DNA from: Amaranthus tricolor
Taxonomy: Eukaryota > Streptophyta > Magnoliopsida > Caryophyllales > Amaranthaceae
Direction: 5' to 3'
Assembly: GCF_026212465.1 (NCBI RefSeq)
Contig: NC_080060.1
Location: 611,501 to 675,500 of the forward strand
DNA length: 64,000 bases
The notes beneath the pieces are model-generated. The model worked only from the letters and a program-made list of their open reading frames with translations, was not told the origin of the DNA and ran no database searches. Position numbers and translations under genes: made by a program. Shown here in pieces: positions 1 to 11,874 of this stretch (positions are counted from its first letter, which is position 1; each line of letters starts with the position of its first letter).

Positions 1-2102
1 AGTCAGAGTTGTGCTGGCCGTTGGCAATGCATTGGTAATGCCTTTATGAGTTAGTCTTTCTAAATGAGATCTTGTATGATAAAAACCACCAAATTCCATT
101 ATTCTCTCTTTTTCTTGTTCTTTTTGAAACATTCCTTATTCTCTTTTTAGACTAAAACATTAAACAGATTTTATGCCCTTGTTATTCTAAAGTAAAGGAG
201 AAAAAAGAAGGCTCAAATTAACTTAGTAGAAAATTGTCAAATTTAAATAAATATCATGAACAAAATCCATTTCTTAATAGTTGACGGCTTTTCTTTCCAT
301 CCATATAACAATGATTTAATTCTTACCGGCTATAAAAAAAATAGTAAATTAATAGTGTATTATAGGTGTGTGTTTTTGTTTAAAATCAATTATAATTATG
401 TCATTAGCTACATGGAGCCAATTAAGTTAAATCTCAATGATCAACTTTAATACACTTATTGCCATCAAATTGTAAGTTTTGTTGCATACAATGATGGGAT
501 TTTAAAGCCTAAAAACATTATGATCGTTATCTTTGTTTAGAGAACACAACATATGGGGGCCATAATACACATGACATGCTTGAAGATGATATTAAAATAT
601 TAGGACCAACCATACTTTGAGGGAAGATTTTGGTGGATTAGTAACAGTTTAGATATTGTTTAGTAGTGTATATAGTTGTTAAAAATTTTACTATTTAAAG
701 CGTTTTAAAATTAAATAAATAAATGTAGTGTTTAAAGATTTTTTTCTACTAATTTATCAATAAATTATATTTTTACACCTATCATTACAATTGTTTTTTT
801 TAATATTAATTATAATTTACACAATTAAGTAGATAATTAAATATCTAATAGCTACAACTATACATCTAATGTTAATTACCTTCGATTAACAACTATTCCA
901 CTGCTACTTTGAATCAAAGAAACCTTGTAATAAATATAATGTATGTCTCAATAAAATTGCTATAAACTTTATTATTATTTGATCACGACTCGTCTTCTCT
1001 CTTAACTGACTTTATAATTAAAATATCTTTATATTCACTGCATTTAAATTATATCTCTTTCATCTACTTGTTTTTTATGCTATAGAGCGAAAATATTAAC
1101 AAAAAAATAAAAGGAACTAATAAACACTCCCTTTCAAATTAAATGCCTTGTTTAATTAATTTCGCACATTTTATTATTTTAATACTAAATATTTAGCATA
1201 AAACTCTATATAATTAGTAAATTTATCTTACAATTAAGAATAAAATACGAAATAAGAATTATTAGTAAAAGATACTAATAAGAAAATAGTATTTGATCAG
1301 AATAAGAGTGACTAATATATAAAAGCTGTAAATTTATAAGGACAGATATAATATTGAATTATACATATACATATATATATATATTATATTATTGTATTGA
1401 GGCTTGAGCATGTTTTATTTGCAAAATACACTTGATTTGTCCGATGGACCCTAATTTTTAGTGGGACCCTTAGTAATTTTCAAGCAAGATCTTGTGTGGT
1501 GTTTAGTACAATATATTTGCTATACATTGTGATGACTACCTAATGATATGTACCATTCATAATCAGCAGTCTTTTCTTTGTTTGTTCTTATATACTAAAG
1601 GTTAAAATTTACAACTAATCAAATCTTTTTGTCCATTGGGAGATTGCCATCAAGATAATATAATGGTAATATAAAGCTTGATTAATTCATTTTAATCAAA
1701 CCTTAAATTATCAAAATCATTGAATAATTTGTTTCATTTAATTAATTATATATAAGTTTGACATATAATTTCAATGAATTGATATAAGTAGCTAGCTAAG
1801 ATTCTAAGTTAGATTTTGTCTAAAAAAAGGAGATAAAATTATTTTCGGGTTTCAAGTTGTATACTCTAATTGATTGATTAATTTGATTTCAATGCTTATC
1901 CAAAACTCAATATAATTAAAATATTAATCATATGAGTATTATTTTTTTAAAATAGTTAATTAGTTATAAAACTAAGTGTGTTGAAAAAGATCGAGTATCG
2001 ATCCGTTTAAAAACACAAATAAAAAAATTTATAAAATGACTCAAAAATGTAAATAGAAAATAAAGTAAACAATATTTCGAATATGTAGAGCTCTTTAGAG
2101 GT

Positions 2103-2179
2103 AGACTTTATATCTCATACTATATAATATAGGGGTAGTATAATAGAACAGACTTTATATCTCATACTATATAATATAG
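2103..2179. repeat. Local direct duplication (two ~29-bp copies)
   Basis: The same AT-rich sequence beginning GACTTTATATCTC occurs at about 2103–2131 and again at 2150–2178, separated by an 18-base spacer. It is a simple local duplication with no coding content. Confidence 0.8.
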
Positions 2180-5100
2180 ACTTTATAACATTTTCTCTTA
2201 AAAGCTTTCATAGATTATAAAGAACTGAAAAATATAATATATTTTTCCTTAACTAGAAAAGAGGGGGATTTGCATGCTACAAGTAATGAGAAGGGTATAT
2301 GTGTATGTTCTTAGTGATTATTGTGCAAAACTTATTGTCTACGTCAAGCTTCTAATTTTAAATATTAATAGAATTAATTATTAATTAAAATAGTAGGAAA
2401 CTTAATCAATAAATTATACTATACTCGACTTTTAATGCAGTGAGTGCTTCACTGCTTTGTCTTATACCTTCTTTGCTGTCAATCATCATTAAGGAAAGAA
2501 AATTAAAAACCCTTAATTAATTAACTTAATTACTCATCATACAAATCTTAATGTCATGTGCCAACTGCTAAGATTCCTTTTAACAAAACCTAATATATTT
2601 GAGTAATAATACAATAATTTAATTTGTTCATTAAGTTGCTAATCAAAGTTAGGAATATCTTTTAAGTGAGATCTAATATATATATACATGGTGTAAATAA
2701 TTATTTGTGTTTGCTCAATCTAGGAGTTCCATACTTTAGATTTTATGATTGTAGAATAAAATTAAGATGAACAGTTTTAACGCACTAAAAATAGAGATAC
2801 AATAATAATAATATGAGATTTTTAATTGAAAGATGTAAATATATTTAAATAAAGATGATTAAGCCAAATATACGATGTAAATAAGTAGTTGAGTATGGTA
2901 TATCATACAAATAAGCGAGTTTATGACGACAATAATAAAACTAAAATCACATATCACGTGAAATTTCTTACGATATAAGTGATAATTAAGGGTTTATTAG
3001 GCAAAGCTAGTTGTAGAAGTAGTTGTTAGTTGTGTGAGTAGTTATTAGTGATTAGCTGTCAAAATTATTATTTGAAGTTGCCGAACTTTGAACTAATTGA
3101 ACAAACTTTATTACTTTCTCCATCTTAATCATCCACAATGACATTTCTCCTTATAGTATATCATTCAGCATCATCATCATGTCCAATCTGCATAGAAGCT
3201 ACATGGTTATAGGGTTCAAAAATGATAAGATGACAACAAAAATGCCCTCATCAAAAGAAATAAAGATATTATTGCCGGTGAAACTGTTACCTCTTTACAA
3301 TATACTGTCAATATGAAATTCACAAAAATAGAAAAATATTATTTTATTCAATGAAAGGGGGTCCACACTCCACATCCCATTAAGAGAGGCATAGAATAAC
3401 AGAAGACACATCATGAATAGCAAAGCAAACAAGCTAAGAGTTTAGAGAGGGGGCCAAAAACTAACTACGAAAATAGACGAACTAGTTTGATATGAAAGCT
3501 ACTACAAACTTTAAAGCTTTACTCTCATTTGTTCAACTACCTGTACTTTCTTTCTTTTACTTCACATGGATTCGATTTATAAAGTTTTTTAACTCTACTT
3601 TTGAAGTGTACCTCCACAATTAAAAAAGAATTTACTAGCTAGTTCTTTAATTTTTGTTTATTTATATTTTATCTTTGTAGTACTAAATTTGAATAAAAAA
3701 TTAAATCATACCGATAAGTATTTAGAAATCATCCATCATTTCTTAAATATTAACATTTTATTTACATATGCAACTTAAAAATTAGGTATAAATATTTCCT
3801 TAATTGTATTGCACTATTACTTAATAATATTTGAATATTTATCATCAAATCACATATGAATTGATATAGTTAATGTTTAATGTTAAAATTATTTTGTTCT
3901 CATATGATATTAACTTTTTATTCACATGTCTTTTTCTCGAGTCAATAAATATTAACAATTTTTGTAAATATAAACATTTGAGAAACTATTTAAAATTACA
4001 AAAATAAATATGAAAAGTAAGTAAAATATGCGTGATTTTAATTGATATTAGTAAGGTAGCAACTACTACAATCTCGTATTCAAATTATTTTTTAAGTTAT
4101 AATGTTAATAATCAAATAGTTTTTTTGATTTTTATTGTTATTATTATTATTATTTTTTAATAGGGTGTTCCATGTCTAGATTTTCATTAGTAATTAATAA
4201 ATAGTAATTACCTTGCAAAGACTTTTTAACATAAAATGTCAACTCACAATTATAGTATGCGAGATTTTATGACTTAATAAAAATTCGACATTAACCTTAA
4301 ATTAATGAAGTTGTAGCGAATATGCCACATTCTCTCAAATAATATTTTAAATAAACCCACATTTTATACGTATATTTGAGTATTACTAAATAGTATTCAT
4401 TCATTGTTAGCATTTCAATTATTTAGGTAATTACGCAATATTTGGATTATTACGCCTATAATAAAAAATATAGAAAATAGTTGGATTATTATCACCCAAG
4501 GTCACGTGACGCCTCGTGCACTAGGTCAAATAGGAATGGTCGAGGTTATATTTTATTAATTATTACATTTTAATTATCTTCATTGTTTGATATATTAATA
4601 ATAATTGTTCCAAAATCCCAAATCAGTTTGTGAAGCCTGATATTGATTCAATTATGAAGCCTCATTTCGTGTCTCGCATGAAGATCTCTTATTTCAGTAA
4701 TTGTCTACTGCCAGCTTATCAACAACATTATAAATTATAATTATATCTTTAAATTTTTTTTTTATTTTTATTATTTGGTAGACCGATTGAATTGAAAGCT
4801 AGCCAAGCGAGAATTAAAGTCGGAACCTTTTTTAAAAACTGATATTTGCTTTTCTATTGAGAAAATTCCCGATTCTCAAATCTGCTTCTTTAAAAAACAC
4901 ATTATTAAGAATAAATAAAAACTAATTGAAAATAAATTTAAAAGAATATGTTCGAAATGTTGCATGCATATGGCTAAAAATAAAAATATCATGCATTAAT
5001 TGAAGGAACCCTTGAAAACACAGTTTGATATGATGAATCTGGTCGAGGATCGAAAACTGAGTTAAAATGAGTATCTTTAATGTGCTGAACAAATTTGATT

Positions 5101-5639
5101 GTCGTCCTCTTATGTTCTTTGTTATCATTTACCAATGTAATTAGATGATAATATGCAATATCAATATAATTTTTAATTACGTAATTTTGCTCTAATATTT
5201 TTATTTGTTCTTAAAGATTAACATATAAAAACCGTCAAATGAAATATTATTTAGAATAATCATTATTACCCTTTTTGGATCATGTAATTAATCAATTTTC
5301 ATTAGGCACGCACACTAAGAAGAAAAGAGATCAATTATGAAATATTTAGATAACTTTATTTATAATTATACTCCATATACCAATATTAATGGGACACAAT
5401 ACTCAGTCACATGATGACATAAATAAAGGGAAACAGAAGCAAGTCTAGAAAACAAATTCATTAATTTTCAATTAGCAGAAATTTATAAGTCAGAGGGGTT
5501 AAAGTTATTATTCAAACATAAAAATTAGTAGAGCTGGCTAAGACTGGAACCTAACATTTAGTATAAAAATTATGATCTTAACCACTAAGTCACATATTTT
5601 TATCATAAATAATTCTTAAATGAAACTATTTCACTATGA

Positions 5640-5870
5640 CACCGTTTCATACAATTAACTCATTTTATTAATTGATCATTTTAAGATTATAAATGGTTAT
5701 TTTATAGTTATTAGTTATCACTTTAATGTTTAAAACTATAAAAAATAACTACTTTAAAATTATAAGTGATCACTTTAAGGTTATAATTAGTCACTTTAAA
5801 ATTATAAGTAATATGATTTTAATGTTATAATTAATTATTTCAAGACTATAAATATATACTGAGTCAGTGC
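5640..5870. repeat. Degenerate tandem repeat with a TGATCACTTTAA-type core
   Basis: Roughly 20-bp units of the form (ATTATAAG)TGATCACTTTAA or TAGTCACTTTAA recur with substitutions over about 200 bp. The same core reappears near 35290–35390, so this is a dispersed minisatellite-like sequence. No function is evident. Confidence 0.5.
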
Positions 5871-7051
5871 AATAGGAAGGATCTTACCGTGAAATTATTT
5901 CATTTTAAATTAAACTTTGTGTTTTATTATAATGCTAATACAACATTTTGCTTTCATATAATCGAGCCTCATTCGGCCTCAACTAAGTCCGCCACTGCAA
6001 ATAATGTTAGATGATAAACTTAAGAATAAATTTAATTTTTTTTAAAATGGAATTTAAAATAATTTCATTAGACATTAATTTATACTTAATATAATAATCA
6101 GATCTAAATTTGAACCGCATCTTGAATTTGTTTAACTTTATTAAATAAAGTTCAAGATCTGTTAAACCTGTTTTAATTGTGATGTGGTTGTACAATCTGC
6201 TACATAATTACAAAAATCTTATGGTATAATTAAAATAAATTGGATTAAGAAAATTAATCAAAAATTGTAAGGGTTATTTATTTAGATGGTGTCATTAAAT
6301 TAATATATTTGAATAGGAGATGGATCTGATACTGTAGCAAGCTGAAAGTCTTCTGACCTACCTTTTAGTGGTAGCTTAGTGCTTGAAAATATTAAACTCT
6401 GCATTTTCTACCACTATTGGTAATTTTAAAATAAAAATAAAAATAAAAAATTACTGATCTTCCATAAATTAATTAATTATCATCATGTCCATGAATATGA
6501 AGGAGCAAAATGAATAATACACCATTATACCATAATTAGATTATTATTTTTAATTTAATTATGAGAATAATAATTTTTTATTATATGGTATATTGATTAT
6601 TGAGGAAATGGGAGGACTAGATAAAAATCAAATTCAGAACTTTGCCTAAAAAAGTCGTATTTGCTTTTCAACTGAGTTAATTACAATAGTTATGAATTTT
6701 TCTAAAATAATCAAAACTAGGCCCATATTAAAAATCTATTTGATCATATATGAGATGACTTAATCTGAACTAATTCGATATGAAAAACTATTTTTGTGTA
6801 AAAAGAGATTGATTTTTTAAATCAATTAAAAAATATTAGAATTTAAAATAATTGGACTTGAATCCAATTTAGATGAATTACAACTTTGAAAATGATTTTT
6901 AAAGTTTTATAGGAATATAACTTATTATTGGTTAAATATATTTCGATAAAGGAATAATAGAAAGTCATTTTCATTACCTTAAACATCATTTTTTTAGCTA
7001 ATACAAGTTAATCAGAAAAAAAGATCATTAAGAAGTGTTTGGGATATGTCA

Positions 7052-7262
7052 AAAAAATCAATTCAATCAAAAACTTAAGTCGATGGTTTAGACCCCATGA
7101 TATATTATATACTTTTACACACCCCTTCACACAAGAGCCATTTGGTTATAATTGTATACGTAGCACATGCTCTTCTCATACTTAGTTCTGAATATTTCAT
7201 TTTAAATGAACAATAATTAAGATTTAAACAGGTGACCTCTTATCATACTGACTTCTAATACC
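7052..7262 (-). mobile_element. Degenerate TRIM retroelement copy, reverse orientation
   Basis: Read on the minus strand, the region has a primer-binding-site-like stretch (TGGTATTAGAAGTC, near 7242–7255) and internal sequence shared with the copy at 9886–10150. It then has an LTR with the family words AGTATATAA and AACCATCGACTTAAG. The opposite LTR is too decayed to delimit. TRIMs are short non-coding LTR elements moved in trans. Confidence 0.6.
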
Positions 7263-7849
7263 ATGTTAAAAAGTTAATTTTTAATTGTCTACATCATCTA
7301 CACAAAAAAGTAATAATAATGTAAAATCATATAGATTAGGAGTTAGTTTCATCAAATTATAAGAATCCGAATTTGTAGCATGACATCCAAAAGCGAGCAG
7401 ATAGAGAGTAGAAAGGCCCTCAGGATTTACGTATTGATCCATATGTAATGATTTGATGAAAAGGGTAATACATTAATATGATCCTTAAAAGGATTAAATC
7501 ATACCAAAAGGCTTAATCAAGTAACAATTGTACTTGTAGTTGCCAAATTACAATCAAATAAGACAACCAACAAAGGGAATTGGGTGTCCCATCACGTACT
7601 GATTACTTGTTTACATCCAAAAGTAAGGACTTACATTTCATATCTCTTTGTGATAAGAAATCATTTTCTTGTATAAAACAAGTATACAAATATTCCTTTT
7701 TCTTTTAAATTGGTATTAATAGTAATATCTTTCTTTATATAGTAAATTCAGAAAAATAAAGAGAGTAATAACTAATATTTTTTAAATTGAATATTCAATT
7801 ATTAGTCCCTAAATATGATTTAATTATTCCATTTTACATTAAGATTGTG

Positions 7850-8102
7850 GGAGTATTTGGCAAAATAGTTTATTGTACAATGTTAGTTTATTTAATACAT
7901 ATAGAGGGTTGTGTAATCAAACCATCAAATGATACCGTTTGGTAAATTAGCTGGTTTAAACAACTTATTGTTATAAATAAGTTGTTTTTAAACAAGCTAC
8001 TCACAACAGTGGGTTTAAAACCAGCTAATTAAACCAGTCAATATAATCAGCTGGTCAAACCATCTAATGTAATTAGCTATCAACTGTTTGCCAAAAATCC
8101 CC
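7850..8102. mobile_element. hAT-like MITE (TTGGCAAA ends)
   Basis: The sequence starts with TTTGGCAAAATAG near 7857 and ends with the inverse CTGTTTGCCAA near 8094. Between them are repeated AGCTGGTT and inverse AACCAGCT words and a palindromic centre around AACAACTTATTG. Short length, no coding capacity and terminal inverted words fit a miniature inverted-repeat element. The exact target duplication is not clear. Confidence 0.5.
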
Positions 8103-8342
8103 TATCTCCCATCAAATTTGGTCAAAATCTGCCACTGAATTGAAATTAAGATTTTTTTAGTATAGAGTATGTTTACAAAAGGAAAAAATTAGGGTAGAGA
8201 GTCGGGACACTAATAATTAAACCCGATTCTTAAAGTTCGCCACCCTTTTCATTTTATCGCCACCTCCTAATGAAATTACGAATTTGCCCCTGAAATTTTA
8301 AAAAATTACAACTTTGCTACTAGACTTAAATTTTCTTATTCA

Positions 8343-8343
<1 letters not shown>

Positions 8344-8412
<69 letters not shown>

Positions 8413-8495
8413 TGATAATAAAAATATTTAAAAAAAGAAATTAAATATAATAGTTAAAACAAAAATAAAAATTTAATAATAATAATAACAATCAC

Positions 8496-8589
<94 letters not shown>

Positions 8590-8637
8590 TTAATAATAAT
8601 AATAACAAAAAAAAAAAATAATAATAATAATAACAAA

Positions 8638-8693
<56 letters not shown>

Positions 8694-8790
8694 TAACTAC
8701 AACAACAACAATAATAATAATAACAACAACAACAACAACAACAATAATAATAATAATAATAATAATATAAATAAAATTAATAAAAAAAAT
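8344..8790. repeat. Compound trinucleotide microsatellite (CTA)n/(TAA)n/(CAA)n
   Basis: About 450 bp of nearly uninterrupted trinucleotide repeats: (CTA/ACT)n at 8344–8376, then TAA/ATA tracts interrupted by AACAAT, and a (CAA)n stretch near 8700–8742. A second (TAA)n tract is at 8903–8938. These create long poly-Ile or poly-Leu pseudo-frames that are not genes. The same kind of array sits next to the hairpins of the large MULE. Confidence 0.95.
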
Positions 8791-8834
8791 TAATACCAGT
8801 CGCACTTTTTGTGCGACTGGTATTAATTTTTTTT
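8782..8834. other. Perfect 24-bp-stem hairpin with CAGTCGC core
   Basis: An A-run followed by TTAATACCAGTCGCAC (to 8805) pairs base for base with GTGCGACTGGTATTAA plus a T-run (8811–8834), leaving a TTTTT loop. It is embedded in the (TAA)n arrays of the non-autonomous element. The CAGTCGC word is shared with both hairpins of the large MULE. The role is unknown; possibilities are a transposase-binding structure, a small-RNA precursor or a remnant of a nested element. Confidence 0.9.
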
Positions 8835-8901
8835 TTTTTGAATTTCGAATTATAAAATTTCTTTTGTTTAATTAATTTATTTTTTAAGTTATTGTTATAT
8901 A

Positions 8902-8938
<37 letters not shown>

Positions 8939-9093
8939 GCAATAATAATATAAATAAAATTAATAAAAAAATGTTTTAAAGTCTAATGGCAAATTCGTAA
9001 TTTTCTTAAGTCCAAGGATAAATTCGTAATTTCATTAAGAGGGGTGGCGATAAAATGAAAAGGATGGCAAACTTTAATAATGCCCTAATTAAA

Positions 9094-9885
9094 ACCAAAA
9101 TCGTATGTACAGAAAATGATACGTATTTAAAAGTGAGACACATCTATATTTGATTTTAGGCACAAGTAGTACGCAATACATAGGACAAAGGGTGAGTCAG
9201 ATCCCTCATTGCCAAAACAGATCATATGCCATTAAACTGACAAAAAACCTCCATCACCCCAATCTATTCAAATGAAATTATAGTATTGCTCTACTTAATA
9301 TGACCAAATAGTACAATCTAAAATACAAATAAATAATACGAAATTAAAAGTACCAAGCAAAAAACATCAATTATGAAGGCTGAAATGTAAAGCTGTTTTG
9401 TACAATTAAATGTCTACAAATCATTTACAAAAAGTTTTACATTTTTAGCAAATTAAATACTCTCTTTTTTAAATAAAATTCTCACACTTTTTTTTAGTTT
9501 GTCTCTTTAGTCCATTATAATTTCTTTTTATATAAATAATTTTACTTTATTTTATTTTCATCTATATGTTTTAATTCGTTATTAATATCATCTATACAAT
9601 TTAAAGGAATACGTATAAAGATTGAGGTGGGATATCTGGTATGATCTCCGTTCTCCATATTATTGAATTGAGGAATTTGGTGCAATGTATCCCAATTTAT
9701 TTGTTTGATATAATTAATAAAAGTTGAAATAATTGAGAGTTAAGAAAAACGATGAAAATTGAAAAAAGTTGTAGCTCAAAATTCAATATTGCAACTTGCA
9801 AGCAAATTGGATTTATAAAAAAATGGATTTAAAGCTAAAAAATAAATTTAGAAAGCAATAAAATTTATAGTCACATAAATTAGAA
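9094..9885. other. Intergenic, nothing recognised
   Basis: AT-rich sequence with no open frame of note and no clear transposon ends. The stretch around 9455–9610 resembles a decayed Stowaway-like MITE, but its ends cannot be fixed. Confidence 0.5.
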
Positions 9886-10150
9886 TGTTTTAGAGTATAT
9901 AAGATATTCTGAAGTCTTAACCATAAACTTAAATTTTTTGTTGAGTTGGTTTTTTGACATGATATCAGAAATTAGTGTGACAACCCCTCATTTAAAGTGG
10001 AATATTTAGCGTCATATATGAGGAGAACATGTATTGTATTTACACTTTTAACCCAAAGGGCTCTCGTGTGAGGGGGCGTGTTAGAGTATAAAGGATATAC
10101 TAAGGCCTCAACTATCAATTTAAGTTTTTAGTTGAGTTGGTTCATTGACA
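9886..10150 (+). mobile_element. TRIM retroelement with two LTRs
   Basis: Two ~70-bp direct repeats (about 9886–9957 and 10079–10150) begin TGTT(TT)AGAGTATA and end TTGACA, i.e. TG…CA. The first is followed by a primer-binding-site-like TGATATCAGAAA; the usual plant form, complementary to initiator Met tRNA, starts TGGTATCAGA. The second is preceded by a purine-rich GTGAGGGGGCG. Total length is only ~265 bp with no coding capacity, which is the definition of a TRIM. It is the most complete of at least eight copies here. Confidence 0.85.
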
Positions 10151-11185
10151 GAATAAAAATTCATAATTTAATCTTAATTTTACATCTGGATTATTTTACT
10201 CTAGCGACTATAGAAATTAATTAATACATAAAAATGACTAGTTAGTTGGTTCGTTATATGTGTAGAGATATATATTTAATTCATTTTATATTAGTATTCT
10301 GAATTTACAACTAATTAAATAATTATGTACTTAATTTATTAATACTACAACTTTTTTTAAATAATACCTAATTCATTAACAAAGAGTCATACGACTATCT
10401 ACATCAGAGACAAAAATTAGTAAGTATATAATAATTGTAATTAAAGATAATTCAAAATTAACAAAACTACGATCGTCGTGTATGAGATCTGACAATTCTG
10501 AATATCCTATTCCACATTGCTGTTTGACACAGCCTTCTACGAGGGGTCTTTCAATCTGTTGTAGTCTTGAGATAGAATTGAATTTGATGTAGTTGATGGT
10601 TATTGTAATTTTGGTGTCTGCTGCATTATCGCATTAATCTCTACTAACAAATCAAACTTCATAACTCCAAACTCTCACGAAAAGAGAGATGAAAATCCAA
10701 TATATGTAGAATTAACCCAATGAATGGGTAGAATAAATCTCCTGTAAAGAGAGAATAAATATTTATTCTAATCATATTTAAAAGCTTAAAACACACAAAT
10801 TTAAGATTTACCATCAATCAAAACATTGATAATAGCTCCATATCAACCATGGGAATTAAGGTTTTTTCCGCAGAAAGAGAAAAAAGGAGAGGAAATTGGT
10901 TGGTTTTTAGAATTATTAATACTACCACTAAAACAATGAAACATCTCATAAACACTCCATAAAGGGAAAAAAAAAAGATGAACCAAAGACAGCTCACCTT
11001 ACTCTCACTTTCATTAAAAAAAAAACTGCCATCTCTTAGCTTTTCCACCCACACTCTCATCAAACACACCATAAACAAAAGAAGAAGCCATCTCAAATTT
11101 CATATAGATACATATTTTTTTATTCATTTTCCATAAAAATAAAAACATATTATTACTAATTGAAGAGAAAATATTATTTTTTTTA
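10151..11185. other. Intergenic, no supported gene
   Basis: Minus-strand frames near 10818–11214 are low-complexity and overlap A-runs, and have no homolog I recognise. The segment 10480–10720 is a little less AT-rich but is interrupted in every frame. Confidence 0.5.
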
Positions 11186-11600
11186 TTTAAATTATGAGTT
11201 CGATGCTTAGTCAATCTTTTACTTCTATCAGTTGAAGAACAAATATTATTTTTTTCAAATTAAATTGATCAAATATCAGTTTTCAAATTAAATTATGAGT
11301 TTGATTTTTAGTCGGTCTTCTACTTCTATCGATTGAGGAGTAAATATCACTTTTTCAAATTATATTATGAGTTCGATTTTTAATCAGTCTTCTATGTATT
11401 TCTAATGATTGAAGAATAAATATCACTTTTTCAAATTAAATTATGAGTTCGATTCTTAGTTGGTCTTCTACTTTTGTCGGTTGAAAAACAAATATCATTT
11501 TTTTCAAATTAAATTATGAGTTTGATTCTTAATCAATCTTGAACAAAATATCATTTTTTCAAATTAAATTATAAGTTTCATTCTTAATCGGTCTTCTACT
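11186..11600. repeat. Minisatellite upstream of the LRR receptor kinase (~6 units)
   Basis: Units containing TTATGAGTTCGATTCTTAG, then GGTCTTCTACTTCT and AACAAATATCA, recur with ATGAGT-type anchors near 11194, 11295, 11367, 11443, 11516 and 11571, a period of about 72–76 bp. The first interval is longer and the last is truncated. The GAGTTCGATTC word in most units resembles a Pol III B box (GGTTCGANNCC), so the unit may derive from a tRNA-related SINE. The array ends about 275 bp before the start codon of the receptor kinase. Confidence 0.8.
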
Positions 11601-11874
11601 TCTCTAGCCTACTTGTAATAATAATAAAAAAAAAACATAATATGGACTTAGCTGTTCTCGGATCCGCAGATTCTGGGTCTCCCTCCATATTTTTTTTTAT
11701 CCTATACTACTTAATTTATATTCATTTCTAGTCTCAAACATCCTTTAGTTATGGAGTTTTCCCAACTAAACTTGTTCATCCCTCCTTCCTAATACTATTA
11801 CTCTTACCCTTGCATTAACACCCAAAAAAATTCATTCATCCCTTAAAATTTTCTCCTTTTTCTAGTTAATTCTA

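Larger units (their letters stand above)
1..7050. other. AT-rich intergenic region without a recognised gene
   Basis: No reading frame here has a recognisable domain; the longest are 60–70 codons in AT-rich sequence and look like chance. The first 60 bases are less AT-rich than what follows and could be the tail of a gene lying to the left, but I cannot identify a product. Small repeats at 2103–2179 and 5640–5870 are listed separately. A (TA)n run lies near 1368–1385. Confidence 0.6.
8222..9085. mobile_element. Non-autonomous relative of the 35.6–44.9 kb MULE
   Basis: Both ends carry an inverted repeat of about 100 bp. The left one contains TTTTCATTTTATCGCCACC then AAATTACGAATTTG; the right end is its inverse. 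An 8-bp direct repeat TAATTAAA directly abuts both ends (8214–8221 and 9086–9093). The same terminal sequence bounds the large element at 35579–44850. The interior has no genes, only (CTA)n, (TAA)n and (CAA)n tracts plus a perfect hairpin. It therefore looks like an internal-deletion or MITE-type derivative mobilised in trans by a larger relative. Confidence 0.85.

Noticed and set aside
1..60. Possible 3′ end of a coding region at the left edge
   Set aside because: Composition is suggestive, but no frame gives a recognisable C-terminus, so no gene is called.
8344..8790. CRISPR-like or satellite array
   Set aside because: Simple trinucleotide repeats with no unit/spacer structure; plant nuclear DNA.
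8454..8805. Poly-Leu/Ile/Val open frames on the minus strand
   Set aside because: Direct translations of (TAA)n and (CAA)n microsatellites. The same applies to 36218–36424 and 44063–44416.
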